Positions 37,336 to 45,558 of a stretch of 64,000 nt of DNA are shown here, one piece after another. Source of the DNA: Saccharopolyspora oryzae (GTDB lineage Bacteria; Actinomycetota; Actinomycetes; Mycobacteriales; Pseudonocardiaceae). Below the pieces are notes generated by a model. The model was given only the letters and a program-made list of their open reading frames with translations, did no database searches and was not told the DNA's origin. The DNA lies in the NCBI RefSeq assembly GCF_027853915.1, contig NZ_JAQGLA010000001.1:62001-126000 (forward strand). Direction: 5' to 3'. A program made the position numbers and the translations under genes. How positions within the stretch are numbered: position 1 is the stretch's first letter; each line of letters begins with the position of its first letter.

Positions 37336-38388
37336 CTAGTCGTGGTGGGTGAAGCCGACCTGCCCGGGCTTGCGGTTCGGCGCGAAACCGACCTTGGCGA
37401 GGGTTTCGTCGGCGTCGGCGTAGGTTTCGCCGATCCTGTAGATCTCGCGGGCCTCCTTGCCGGTGGCGACCTCGCGACCGAGCTCGCCCGCGATGCGCAC
37501 CAGCTGCTCGATCTGCTGGACCGAGGTCTTCTTCTCACCCTTGCGCCCCCACAGGGTGTCCTCGTTGCCGCACCGGGCGTGCAGACCCATGGCGATCGCC
37601 ATCGCGTTGACCGGCAGGACGCTGCGCATGAGGGTTTCCAGCGTCAGCACCGCACCATCGGGGCACCGCCGGACGAACTCCATCATGTTGTACGGGTTGG
37701 GGCCGTCGAAACCACCGCCGATGCCGACCCAGGTGACCATGAACGGTCCGCTGTAGACACCGCGCCGCATGAGCCGCTCAACGGTTTCCAGCTGCGGGAT
37801 GTTGGCCAGCTGGAAGTGCGGCTGGATGCCCGCGGCCCGCAGGCGCTTCAGGTGCTCCTCCACCCAGCCCGGACCGGCCGGCACGAACATCTCCCGGTAG
37901 GCCTCGGCCACCGCCGGGCGGGTCAGCGAGGTGCCCGCGATGTCGTCCTCGGTCATCAGCTCCATGATGTTCATCTGGTTGGAGTTGATGGCGATGGTCA
38001 CCTGGTCCGGTGCGGGGTCGAGCTCGGCCAGCATGTGCCGGGTGTCGTCGCTGAGCCACTTGGCCTCCGCGCCCTCCCCCTCCGGCGCGAACGAGATCGA
38101 ACCGCCCACCTGCAGGATCATCTCCGGGACGGCTTCGCGCAGCCTGCCCAGCAGTTCGTTGAACTTCGACAGCCGCTTGGAGCCCTTGCCGTCCAGCTCC
38201 CGCACGTGGATGTGCAGCACGGTGGCCCCGGCGTTGTAGCAGTCGACCGCCTGCTGGACGTGCTCGTCCATCGTCAGCGGCAGGTCCTCCCGGAAGTCGT
38301 CCGGCTCCCACTCGGGGCCGTAGGGGGCGACCGTGATGACGAGCTTCTCCTGGTTCTCCGGGAACAGCGAATCGTCGTGGAAGTGCAT
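37336..38388 (-). CDS. beta-keto acid cleavage enzyme (BKACE, DUF849)
   Basis: 350 residues, TIM-barrel zinc enzyme that condenses a beta-keto acid with acetyl-CoA and cleaves it to a new CoA ester and acetoacetate-type product. The zinc ligands are seen in VLHIHVRE near residue 60 and in GLHARCGNEDTLWG near the C-terminus; LQVGGSISF and FMVTWVGIGGGF are family segments. Known members act on 3-keto-5-aminohexanoate or dehydrocarnitine; which applies here is unknown. It is in a unit with two TauD-family genes and a quinone oxidoreductase. Confidence 0.9.
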   Translation of the reverse strand: MHFHDDSLFPENQEKLVITVAPYGPEWEPDDFREDLPLTMDEHVQQAVDCYNAGATVLHIHVRELDGKGSKRLSKFNELLGRLREAVPEMILQVGGSISFAPEGEGAEAKWLSDDTRHMLAELDPAPDQVTIAINSNQMNIMELMTEDDIAGTSLTRPAVAEAYREMFVPAGPGWVEEHLKRLRAAGIQPHFQLANIPQLETVERLMRRGVYSGPFMVTWVGIGGGFDGPNPYNMMEFVRRCPDGAVLTLETLMRSVLPVNAMAIAMGLHARCGNEDTLWGRKGEKKTSVQQIEQLVRIAGELGREVATGKEAREIYRIGETYADADETLAKVGFAPNRKPGQVGFTHHD

Positions 38389-38436
38389 GCGTTCCTCTCC
38401 TTCTCCGGGTGACGGGTCGAAATCTCGCCGGGGAGC

Positions 38437-39321
38437 TCAGAACGGCCGGTCCCCCACGATCCCGGCACGTTCCATCTTCCGGACCGCGGGCCAGTAGTCC
38501 TGCACCGCGTAGTGCTGCGTGGACCTGTTGTCCCAGATCGCGACGCTGTTCTCGCTCCACCGCCAACGCACCTGGAACTCCGGGATCGCGGCCTGGCGGA
38601 TCAGGTAGTTGAGCAGTTCGCCCGCGCCGGGGGCGTAGTCGCTTCCGAAGCGGACGTTCTCCGGTGTGTGGTAGTTGACGAAGTGCGTCGTGAACGCGTT
38701 GACGAACAGGACCTTCTCGCCGGTTTCGGGGTGGGTGCGCACCACCGGGTGCTCCGCGTCGGGGAATCGCGCCTTCAACTGGTGGCGCTCCTCCAGCGGC
38801 ATCGCGGCACCGAAGCTCGCCTCGATGCTGTGCCGGGCGCGCAGCCCTTCGATCCGGTCCTTGACGTGGTCCGGGAGCTGCGCGTACGCCGCGGCCATGT
38901 CGACCCAGATGGTGTCGCCGCCGACCTCCGGTCCTTCCACGCACCGCAGCACGCATCCCATCGGCGGGTTCTGCCGCCAGGTGGCGTCGCAGTGGAAGGC
39001 GTTCTCGTAGTGCTCGGCGGGGCTGTCGAGGTCCTTGTAGATCCGCACCAGACCCGGGTGGTCCGGATCGCTGCCGGCCACCGGGTGATCTTCGAGCGCT
39101 CCGAAGCGCTGCGCGAGAGCCACGTGGTCGGCCCGGCTGAAGTCCTGGTCGCGCAGGAACAGGACCTTGTGCTCCAGCAGCAGCGAATGCAGTTCGGCGA
39201 ACAGCTCCTCGTCGCGCGCGACATCACCCAGGTCGACGTCGAACAGCTCGGCGCCGATGGTGCAGGTGAGCTTCTGGTACTTGATCCCGGTCGCCCGGGA
39301 CGTCTGGACTGCACTGGACAT
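38437..39321 (-). CDS. TauD/TfdA-type 2-oxoglutarate dioxygenase
   Basis: 294 residues. Fe(II)/2-oxoglutarate enzyme that hydroxylates its substrate, often releasing a leaving group. Iron ligands His110 and Asp112 (FHCDATW) and the distal His (STQHYAVQDY) are intact, and the Arg that binds 2-oxoglutarate is in VRKMERAGI. GGAGGA before ATG 39321 sets the start. The neighbouring gene at 40424-41503 encodes a related protein that has lost these ligands, so this copy must carry the oxygenase activity of the cluster. Confidence 0.92.
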   Translation of the reverse strand: MSSAVQTSRATGIKYQKLTCTIGAELFDVDLGDVARDEELFAELHSLLLEHKVLFLRDQDFSRADHVALAQRFGALEDHPVAGSDPDHPGLVRIYKDLDSPAEHYENAFHCDATWRQNPPMGCVLRCVEGPEVGGDTIWVDMAAAYAQLPDHVKDRIEGLRARHSIEASFGAAMPLEERHQLKARFPDAEHPVVRTHPETGEKVLFVNAFTTHFVNYHTPENVRFGSDYAPGAGELLNYLIRQAAIPEFQVRWRWSENSVAIWDNRSTQHYAVQDYWPAVRKMERAGIVGDRPF

Positions 39322-39394
39322 GACAGTTCCTCCGCAGGTTGGTTGATCGTGCTGCTGCCGCCTGGAACTCCGGTCGTTGTGGAGAATCGCGGTG

Positions 39395-40369
39395 TCAGAC
39401 GGAGAAGACCGAGGAGCCGATGCTGCGGCCCGATTCCAGGTCGCGGTGGGCCTGCACCGCATCCTCGAGGGCGTACCGCTGGTTGATGCCGATCTCGATC
39501 CGCCCGTTGGCCACGTGGTCGAACAACTCACCCGACAGCTCCGCGCGCTCGGCCGGGTCGGCGATGTAGTCGGCGAGCGCGGGACGGGTGACGAACACCG
39601 AGCCCTTGACCGCGAGCTGCATCGCATCGATGGGCGGAACGGGGCCGGACGCGGTGCCGAAGCACACCAGCAGACCTCGTCGGGCCAGCGAGTCGAGGGA
39701 GGCTTGGAAGGTGGCCGCGCCGATGCTGTCGTAGACGACCGGAACGCCCGCCCCGTCGGTGATCTCCCGGACCCGCTCGGCCACGTCCTCGCGCTTGTGG
39801 ATGACGACGTGGTCGCACCCGTGAGCACGTGCGACCGCGGCCTTCTCCTCGGTCGACACCGTGCCGATCACGGTGATCCCCAGCAATTTCGCCCACTGCA
39901 GGAAGATCAGCCCCACTCCCCCGGCCGCCGCGTGCAACAACACCGTGTCACCCCGCTTCACGGGGTAGATCCGGCGCAGCAGGTAGGACGTGGTGAGGCC
40001 GCGCATGGTCATCGCGGCGGCCGTCTCGAAGGCGATCGGGTCCGGTAGCGCCATCAGCGACGCAGCCGGCATCACGCGCTCAGTGCTGTAGGCACCGAGC
40101 GGACTTCCCGTGTACGTGACGCGGTCGCCAACGCCGACGTGGTGCACTCCGGGCCCCACCGCCTCGACCACGCCCGCAGCTTCGACGCCCATCCCGGCGG
40201 GGAGCGCGGCCGGGTACAGGCCGGTGCGGAAGTAGGTGTCGGCGAAGTTCAACCCGACCGCCTCGTGGCGGATCCGGACTTCTCCCGCACCGGGTTCGCC
40301 GACCGCGACCCGCTCCCACCGCATGACCTCCGGAGCGCCGGTCTCGTAGAACCGGATGGCGTGCGCCAT
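39395..40369 (-). CDS. NADPH:quinone oxidoreductase-like protein (MDR)
   Basis: 324 residues, zinc-free medium-chain dehydrogenase/reductase. The catalytic half at the N-terminus includes VGLNFADTYFRTGLYP, and the Rossmann half has AAAGGVGLIFLQWAK and GTVSTEEKAAVARA. Such enzymes reduce quinones or enoyl compounds with NADPH. It lies between the two TauD-family genes with about 55-75 bp on each side, on the same strand. Confidence 0.9.
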   Translation of the reverse strand: MAHAIRFYETGAPEVMRWERVAVGEPGAGEVRIRHEAVGLNFADTYFRTGLYPAALPAGMGVEAAGVVEAVGPGVHHVGVGDRVTYTGSPLGAYSTERVMPAASLMALPDPIAFETAAAMTMRGLTTSYLLRRIYPVKRGDTVLLHAAAGGVGLIFLQWAKLLGITVIGTVSTEEKAAVARAHGCDHVVIHKREDVAERVREITDGAGVPVVYDSIGAATFQASLDSLARRGLLVCFGTASGPVPPIDAMQLAVKGSVFVTRPALADYIADPAERAELSGELFDHVANGRIEIGINQRYALEDAVQAHRDLESGRSIGSSVFSV

Positions 40370-40423
40370 GTTCTTCCTCCCATTTCAGTACTTCCGCATC
40401 GGCACGGCGATGCCGCGAGTTGT

Positions 40424-41503
40424 TCACGCCCGGAGGCGCTGCTCGTCCACGACGTCCCGGGGTGCGACACCGCCGCGGCCGTGCGGACCGCCGTAACCCG
40501 GGGTTCTCCACGTGAAGTCCGGCGGCAACGACCGTCCATCGTGGAGGGTCAGCCAGAGCTGCAGCGCGTGATCACCAGCGTCGGAGACGGCGTGGCAGCG
40601 CTGTTGGACGTGCGAGTGCAGAACCGCGTAGTTGTTGAACAGCTGGATGTCACCGGGATCGACGCCGAAGGAGAACCGGAACTCCGCCGCGGCCGCCAGG
40701 CCGTCGATCAGGTCGAGCAGCTGCCGGTCCGCATGCCCCAACCGGCGAACCCCCGGGAACCGCTGCGCCGACTCGACGTCGCCCCGCCGGTAGCGGAAGC
40801 TCAACTTCCCGTCGTACCAACGAACCAGCGGAAGCGACCGGTAGGGCGGCTCGCCCGGGAGCTGCTCGCCCCCTCGGTCGAAACCGAAGCGCCCGTACAT
40901 CCGCTCGACCAGCATCGGATTCCGCCGCAGCACCTCGTTGTAGAGGGCGGCCGAGCTCACGACCGAGCTCTGCCCGCCGAGCCGCGGCCCCAGCAACGCC
41001 GTGACATCGGAGCCACCGGTCCGCAGCTCGACGTCCGCAGCACACCTGCCACCCCGGCTGGCCGCCGCACTCGGGAGGCGGCCGAGCTTGCGCCCGAAGG
41101 AATCCTGCGACACCGGAAAACCCAGGTACTGCGCCATGCCCCAGAAGATGGTGCTGATCTCGGCTTCGTCGTACCGCTCAACCGGAACGCCCTTGATCAC
41201 CGCGAATCCCGGCCCGTGCTCGAGACTGCGGGCTACGCGCTCCAGCACCCTTCCCAACGTGGGAAGGCGAAAACGGTCGCGGGTGATCTTCAGGAGTACG
41301 ATTCCGTACTTCCGCGTCTCGCGCAGCGCCGACTCCAGTTCTTCGAGATGGGATGGCGCGAGCTCCACCGTCCACGCGACCGGATCGACGAGGTCCGCCG
41401 CCAGCCACGCGGCAGGGCTCCGGCAGGGCTCCCGAAGCACGTCGACAGCGGGCCGCCAGCCGGAATCAACTGGCGCGGAGCCGCACCGCACTGCTTCGGC
41501 CAT
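40424..41503 (-). CDS. TauD-family protein with lost iron-binding motif
   Basis: About 359 residues. The fold-level signature of the TauD superfamily is clear: the SDVTALLGPRLGGQSSVVSSAALYN region and FNNYAVLHSHV with the distal His296. However, the expected HTD facial motif reads RTG (residues 161-163), and the Arg of the usual RLWL segment is Gln (LQLWL, 315). Two of the three metal ligands and a cosubstrate residue are thus missing. It is full-length with no stop or frameshift, so a non-catalytic or repurposed protein is more likely than a pseudogene. GGAGG five bases upstream selects ATG 41503 over 41515. Confidence 0.75.
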   Translation of the reverse strand: MAEAVRCGSAPVDSGWRPAVDVLREPCRSPAAWLAADLVDPVAWTVELAPSHLEELESALRETRKYGIVLLKITRDRFRLPTLGRVLERVARSLEHGPGFAVIKGVPVERYDEAEISTIFWGMAQYLGFPVSQDSFGRKLGRLPSAAASRGGRCAADVELRTGGSDVTALLGPRLGGQSSVVSSAALYNEVLRRNPMLVERMYGRFGFDRGGEQLPGEPPYRSLPLVRWYDGKLSFRYRRGDVESAQRFPGVRRLGHADRQLLDLIDGLAAAAEFRFSFGVDPGDIQLFNNYAVLHSHVQQRCHAVSDAGDHALQLWLTLHDGRSLPPDFTWRTPGYGGPHGRGGVAPRDVVDEQRLRA

Positions 41504-41587
41504 GACGTCCTCCATCCGGATCCGGAACCAGCTGTGATGGGGACGACATTAGGCCGACGAGAACCTCCTGGCTTATCCTCGCGGGAC

Positions 41588-41601
41588 ATGATGCTTATCA
41601 T
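41588..41601. promoter_or_regulatory. inverted repeat between TauD-like and AraC genes
   Basis: ATGATGCTTATCAT contains ATGAT-N4-ATCAT, 28 bp upstream of the AraC-family start and 85 bp upstream of the divergent TauD-like gene. A TTATCC hexamer at about 41573 may be a -10 box. A regulator site is plausible but unproven. Confidence 0.35.
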
Positions 41602-41628
41602 TTGGTGACAGCACTTGCCGAGGTGGTC

Positions 41629-42636
41629 ATGAAACCTCTTGCCCGGTACGCCGCGCTGAACAGCTACATCGAGGTAAGCCAGGCAGTGGGGCTCGAACCG
41701 GCACGGCTGCTGCGGGGCGCCGGACTCGACCCGGCGAGCCTGGCCCTCCAGGACAGATGGGTTCCCGCCGGCGCGGTCGCGCGGCTCCTCGAACTGTCCG
41801 CAGTGGAATCCGGGCAGCAGGACTTCGGGCTGCTGCTCGCCGAGCGCCGCCGCTTCGCCAACCTCGGTCCGCTGAGCCTGGTGATCCGCGAAGAACCTGA
41901 TGTCCGCAGCGCGTTGACCGTCCTGATCCGGCACGAGCACATGTACAACGAAGCGCTGCGAATGCGGATGTCGGTGCTCAACGGGCTCGCCACCATCCGC
42001 GTCGGTTTCGAGTTCGGCGAACAGACCGAGACCAGGCAGGCAACCGAGTTGGCCCTCGGCACCCTGCACCGACTCCTGCTCGGCTTCCTCGGGTCGCTCT
42101 GGCAACCGCTCGCCGTCTGCTTCACCCACCACGCACCTGCCGACCCCGGCACCCACCGACGGCTGTTCGGCTCCGCGGTCAAGTTCGAGCAGGAGTTCAA
42201 CGGGGTCACCTTCTACGCCGACGACCTCGACGCCCCCAACAAGATGTCCGATCCCCTCATGCGCAACTACGCGTACCAGATCCTCGACACCCTCGAACCA
42301 CCCAGGGAATCAACAGTTCTCAACCGGGTCCGGGAACTGATCGAGCTCCTCCTGCCCACCGGGCAGTGCTCGGTCGAGCAGGTCGCGCGCAGCCTCGGGG
42401 TGGACCGCCGAACGATCCACCGGCAGCTCTCCGACGAAGGCGAGACGTTCTCGTCGATCCTGAACGCAACCCGCACCGAACTCGCCGGGAACCTGGTCGC
42501 CACCCACCGCTACACGCTCACGGAGATCGCCGACCTCCTGTCGTTCTCCTCACCGGGCAACTTCTCCCGCTGGTTCCGGGGACAATTCGGGTGCAGCCCC
42601 AGCCAATGGCGCAATCGCGAGCACCGCGAAGCGTGA
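41629..42636 (+). CDS. AraC-family regulator with arabinose-binding-like N-domain
   Basis: About 335 residues. The N-terminal about 220 residues match the OruR/ArgR-like effector domain (LEPARLLRGAGLDPASL), and the last 100 hold two HTH motifs (SVEQVARSLGVDRRTIHRQL; LTEIADLLSFSSPGNFSRWFRGQFG). ATG 41629 is chosen because GAGGTGG is just upstream; a GTG at 41605 is possible. It is divergent from the TauD/BKACE gene run and is the likely activator of it. It ends two bases before the convergent MarR gene. Confidence 0.88.
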   Translation: MKPLARYAALNSYIEVSQAVGLEPARLLRGAGLDPASLALQDRWVPAGAVARLLELSAVESGQQDFGLLLAERRRFANLGPLSLVIREEPDVRSALTVLIRHEHMYNEALRMRMSVLNGLATIRVGFEFGEQTETRQATELALGTLHRLLLGFLGSLWQPLAVCFTHHAPADPGTHRRLFGSAVKFEQEFNGVTFYADDLDAPNKMSDPLMRNYAYQILDTLEPPRESTVLNRVRELIELLLPTGQCSVEQVARSLGVDRRTIHRQLSDEGETFSSILNATRTELAGNLVATHRYTLTEIADLLSFSSPGNFSRWFRGQFGCSPSQWRNREHREA

Positions 42637-42638
42637 AC

Positions 42639-43073
42639 CTAGGGGAAGACGATTCGCCGCAACGTTTCCCGGAGCTGGGCCACGGACTCGGCGGGGAGCC
42701 CCTCGAAGTATCCGCTGTGCGCCTGGTCCACCAGCGCTTGCGCTTCGTCGCGCACCTGGCGCCCTTCTTCGGTGGCCGCGATCAGCCTGTTTCGCCGGTC
42801 CGCCGGGTCCGGCGTGCGCGCGACCAGGCCGCGCTCCTCGAGCTCGTCGATCAGTCCGACGATCTGGCTGGGATCTAGTCCCATGGTCGCCGCGACAGTG
42901 CGCTGGTTGACCCCTTCCGCGTGCTCGCAGGCCAGCACCAGCACCGAGTAGGAGCGCACCTTCAGGCCGAGCGGGACCAGCGCCTTGTTCACCGCGCCGA
43001 GCACCATTCCCCCTGCTCTGGAGAGCAAGAACCCGATGTCGTCCGCGAGCAGCTGCGGCTGGTGCTGTGCCAT
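42639..43073 (-). CDS. MarR-family transcriptional regulator
   Basis: 144 residues, winged HTH in the middle (QRTVAATMGLDPSQIVGLIDELEERGLV, wing DPADRRNRLIAAT). GAGGAGGA before ATG 43073 fixes the start. It is divergent from the SDR-led gene run across 102 bp holding a perfect inverted repeat, and is its likely repressor. Confidence 0.9.
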   Translation of the reverse strand: MAQHQPQLLADDIGFLLSRAGGMVLGAVNKALVPLGLKVRSYSVLVLACEHAEGVNQRTVAATMGLDPSQIVGLIDELEERGLVARTPDPADRRNRLIAATEEGRQVRDEAQALVDQAHSGYFEGLPAESVAQLRETLRRIVFP

Positions 43074-43115
43074 GCGTCCTCCTCGATGCGTTCCCCGCAA
43101 GACTAGCAAATCTCA

Positions 43116-43136
43116 ATCATTGACTTTCTCAATGAT
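43116..43136. promoter_or_regulatory. candidate MarR operator
   Basis: ATCATTGA-N5-TCAATGAT is a perfect 8-bp inverted repeat in an A/T-rich patch, between the MarR gene and the SDR gene. The overlapping motif TCTCAAT also occurs twice (43111 and 43127). Placement is that expected for a site controlling both directions. Confidence 0.6.
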
Positions 43137-43175
43137 CGATGGTTGCCTGTGATCCACCCGACAGGAGGAGCATCG

Positions 43176-44087
43176 ATGGATCTGAGCGGCAAGGTCGCCA
43201 TCGTCACCGGCAGCGGGCGGGGACTCGGACTCGCGTACGGGAAGGAGCTCGCCCGCCGCGGCGCAGCGGTGGTGATCAACGACGTCGACCGGGCCGGTGC
43301 GGACTCGGCCGTTGCCGAGATCGCCGCCGCAGGTGGACGGGCCACCGCTGTCGTCGCGCCGGTCGGCACGTCCGAAACGGCCGGGGAACTGGTGGCCACC
43401 GCGGTCGAGGCGTTCGGCCGGTTGGACGTGCTGGTCACCAACGCCGGGATCCTGCGCGACAAAGTGCTGTGGAAGATGACCGACGAGGACTTCGACGCGG
43501 TGATCGACGTGCACCTGCGCGGCACCTTCACCTGCGTGCGCGAGGCCGTGCTGCGCTTCCGGGAACAGGGCGGGGGCGGCCGGATCATCTGCATCGGCTC
43601 CCCCGCCGGCCAACGCGGCAACTTCGGGCAGACCAACTACTCGGCGGCCAAAGCCGGCATCGTCGGCATGGTCCGCACCTGGGCCATGGAGCTGAAACGG
43701 GCCGGCATCACCGTCAACGCGGTCTGCCCGGTCGCGGCGACCGCGATGACCGAGACGATCCCGTTCCTCGCCCCGCACGTCGAGTCGATGAAGCGGGGTG
43801 AGCCGCTGCCCGCGATCATCCGCCGCGAGGTCGGCATGGGCACCCCCGAGGACGCTGCCGGGATCGTCTCCTTCCTCGCGTCCGATGCCGCGGCCGAGAT
43901 CACCGGCCAGGCGCTGTCGGTCGGCGGGGACCGGCTGGCGCTGTGGTCGCACCCGCAGCTGACCACCACCGCATTCCACGACGGCGGCTGGGCCGCCGAA
44001 GACATCGCGCGATCATGGGATCAGACCTTCGCGGGCTCGATCGAGTCGGTGGGCGAGGAATTCCCGGAGGAGGTCATGCCGAAATGA
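43176..44087 (+). CDS. SDR-family oxidoreductase, (3R)-hydroxyacyl-CoA dehydrogenase-like
   Basis: 303 residues. NAD(P) motif TGSGRGLG at about 12-19, NAG at about 88 and catalytic YSAAK at about 155. The extended length and C-terminal tail with a LWSHPQLTT segment recall the hydroxyacyl-CoA dehydrogenase domain of multifunctional enzyme 2. AGGAGGA before ATG 43176. Its stop overlaps the amidohydrolase start (ATGA). With the MaoC hydratase downstream, it suggests an R-specific beta-oxidation cycle. Confidence 0.88.
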   Translation: MDLSGKVAIVTGSGRGLGLAYGKELARRGAAVVINDVDRAGADSAVAEIAAAGGRATAVVAPVGTSETAGELVATAVEAFGRLDVLVTNAGILRDKVLWKMTDEDFDAVIDVHLRGTFTCVREAVLRFREQGGGGRIICIGSPAGQRGNFGQTNYSAAKAGIVGMVRTWAMELKRAGITVNAVCPVAATAMTETIPFLAPHVESMKRGEPLPAIIRREVGMGTPEDAAGIVSFLASDAAAEITGQALSVGGDRLALWSHPQLTTTAFHDGGWAAEDIARSWDQTFAGSIESVGEEFPEEVMPK

Positions 44088-44980
44088 GCCCGGCCCGGTA
44101 CGAATGCGGCGTCGACTTCGACGCGATCGAGGCCATCGACATCCACACCCACGTGGAGATCGACAGCCACGGGCATCGCTCGCTGGACGACGAGCTGATG
44201 GCCGCCTCGGAGAAGTACTTCAAATCAGGCGAGGAACGCACGCCCGGCATCGACTCCATCGCCGAGCACTACCGCGAGCGCAACATGGCCGCCGTCGTGT
44301 TCACCGTCGATGCCGGCTCGGCCACCGGGCACAGCCCCAACTCCGTCGAGGAGATCGCGGAGCTGGCCGCCGCCAACAACGACGTGCTGATCCCGTTCGG
44401 TTCGGTCGACCCCTGGTGCGGCAAGGCCGCGGTGGAGCGGGCCCGCACGCTGCTCGAGGGGTGCGGCGTGCGGGGCTTCAAGTTCCACCCGAGCATGCAG
44501 GGGTTCGAGCCCAACGACCGGCGGTTCTACCCGCTGTACGAGGTCATCGCGGAAGCAGGGGTGCCCGCGCTGTTCCACACCGGGCAGACCGGCATCGGTG
44601 CCGGACTGCCAGGCGGGCACGGCATCAAGCTCCGCTACTCCGACCCGATGCTCCTCGACGACGTCGCCGCCGACTTCCCGGACCTGACTATCGTGATGGC
44701 CCATCCAGCGGTGCCGTGGGTCGACGCGCAGATCTCCATCGCCACCCACAAGGCCAACGTGTACCTCGACCTGTCCGGCTGGTCCCCGAAGTACTTCCCG
44801 CCGCAGCTGGTCCGGGCGGTGAACTCCGTGCTGCGCGAGAAGGCGCTCTTAGGCTCCGACTTCCCGGTGATCCAGGTAGACCGCTGGCGCAAGGACTTCG
44901 CCGCTCTCGACATCAAACCCGAAGTGGCACCGCTGATCTTCAAGGAGAACGCACTGCGCGTTCTGGGCATCAAGCGCTGA
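44084..44980 (+). CDS. amidohydrolase-2 family protein
   Basis: 298 residues, TIM-barrel metal enzyme of the ACMSD/resorcylate-decarboxylase group. DIHTHVEID carries the first metal ligands; GFKFHPSMQ, LFHTGQTG, VMAHPAVPW and LGSDFPV follow in the normal order. Members decarboxylate or hydrolyse aromatic or cyclic acids. It is translationally coupled to the SDR gene upstream. GGAGGAGGT lies 11 bases before the ATG. Confidence 0.88.
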   Translation: MSPARYECGVDFDAIEAIDIHTHVEIDSHGHRSLDDELMAASEKYFKSGEERTPGIDSIAEHYRERNMAAVVFTVDAGSATGHSPNSVEEIAELAAANNDVLIPFGSVDPWCGKAAVERARTLLEGCGVRGFKFHPSMQGFEPNDRRFYPLYEVIAEAGVPALFHTGQTGIGAGLPGGHGIKLRYSDPMLLDDVAADFPDLTIVMAHPAVPWVDAQISIATHKANVYLDLSGWSPKYFPPQLVRAVNSVLREKALLGSDFPVIQVDRWRKDFAALDIKPEVAPLIFKENALRVLGIKR

Positions 44981-45014
44981 CCAGCCGCTCACCGCACGAA
45001 CCGACAGGAGTCCC

Positions 45015-45479
45015 ATGTCCACCACTCGCGTCGCGACCCTCTCCGACCTCAAGCCCCTCGAGGGCCGGCACCTGGGCACCAGCTCGTGGATCGAGGTGCC
45101 CCAGGACCGGATCAACACCTTCGCCGACGCCACCGACGACCACCAGTGGATCCACGTCGATCCCGAACGCGCTCGGGCCGAGAGCCCGTTCGGCGGTCCC
45201 ATCGCGCACGGCTACCTGACGCTCTCGCTGATCATCCCGATGTGGGCGGAGGTGCTCGAAGTCGACAGCGTGACCATGGCCGTGAACTACGGGTTGAACA
45301 AGGTCCGGTTCACCAACCCCGTTCCCGCAGGTGGCCGGGTGCGGCTCAACGCCACCCTGAAGCAGATCGAGGAACTGCCGAAGGGCGGCGTGCAGCTGAC
45401 CGTCGACGGCCAGATCGAACTCGAGGGCGCCGACCGGCCCGCAGTGGTGGCTGAGCCGGTGTACCGCTTCTTCGAATAG
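45015..45479 (+). CDS. MaoC-type enoyl-CoA hydratase
   Basis: 154 residues, single hot-dog domain with the hydratase-2 motif (FADATDDHQWIHVDPERA, catalytic Asp and His) and FGGPIAHGYLTLSL. R-specific hydration of enoyl-CoA, matching the upstream SDR. AGGAG precedes the ATG. It lies 34 bp after the amidohydrolase gene in the same unit. Confidence 0.9.
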   Translation: MSTTRVATLSDLKPLEGRHLGTSSWIEVPQDRINTFADATDDHQWIHVDPERARAESPFGGPIAHGYLTLSLIIPMWAEVLEVDSVTMAVNYGLNKVRFTNPVPAGGRVRLNATLKQIEELPKGGVQLTVDGQIELEGADRPAVVAEPVYRFFE

Positions 45480-45558
45480 CAGGACGCCGAACCGTCCCGC
45501 TGCGCCGACGCATCAGGAGCTCACCAGTCGAAATTTCCCGAGGAATACGGAGAGAAGC

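Noticed and set aside
40424-41503. Calling the TauD-like gene a pseudogene
   Set aside because: The frame is complete and the distal His and fold segments are kept. Loss of specific ligands alone does not show decay.
33676-41503. Naming this the carnitine degradation pathway
   Set aside because: BKACE and TauD families fit, but there is no recognisable carnitine dehydrogenase or betaine carrier, so the substrate stays open.
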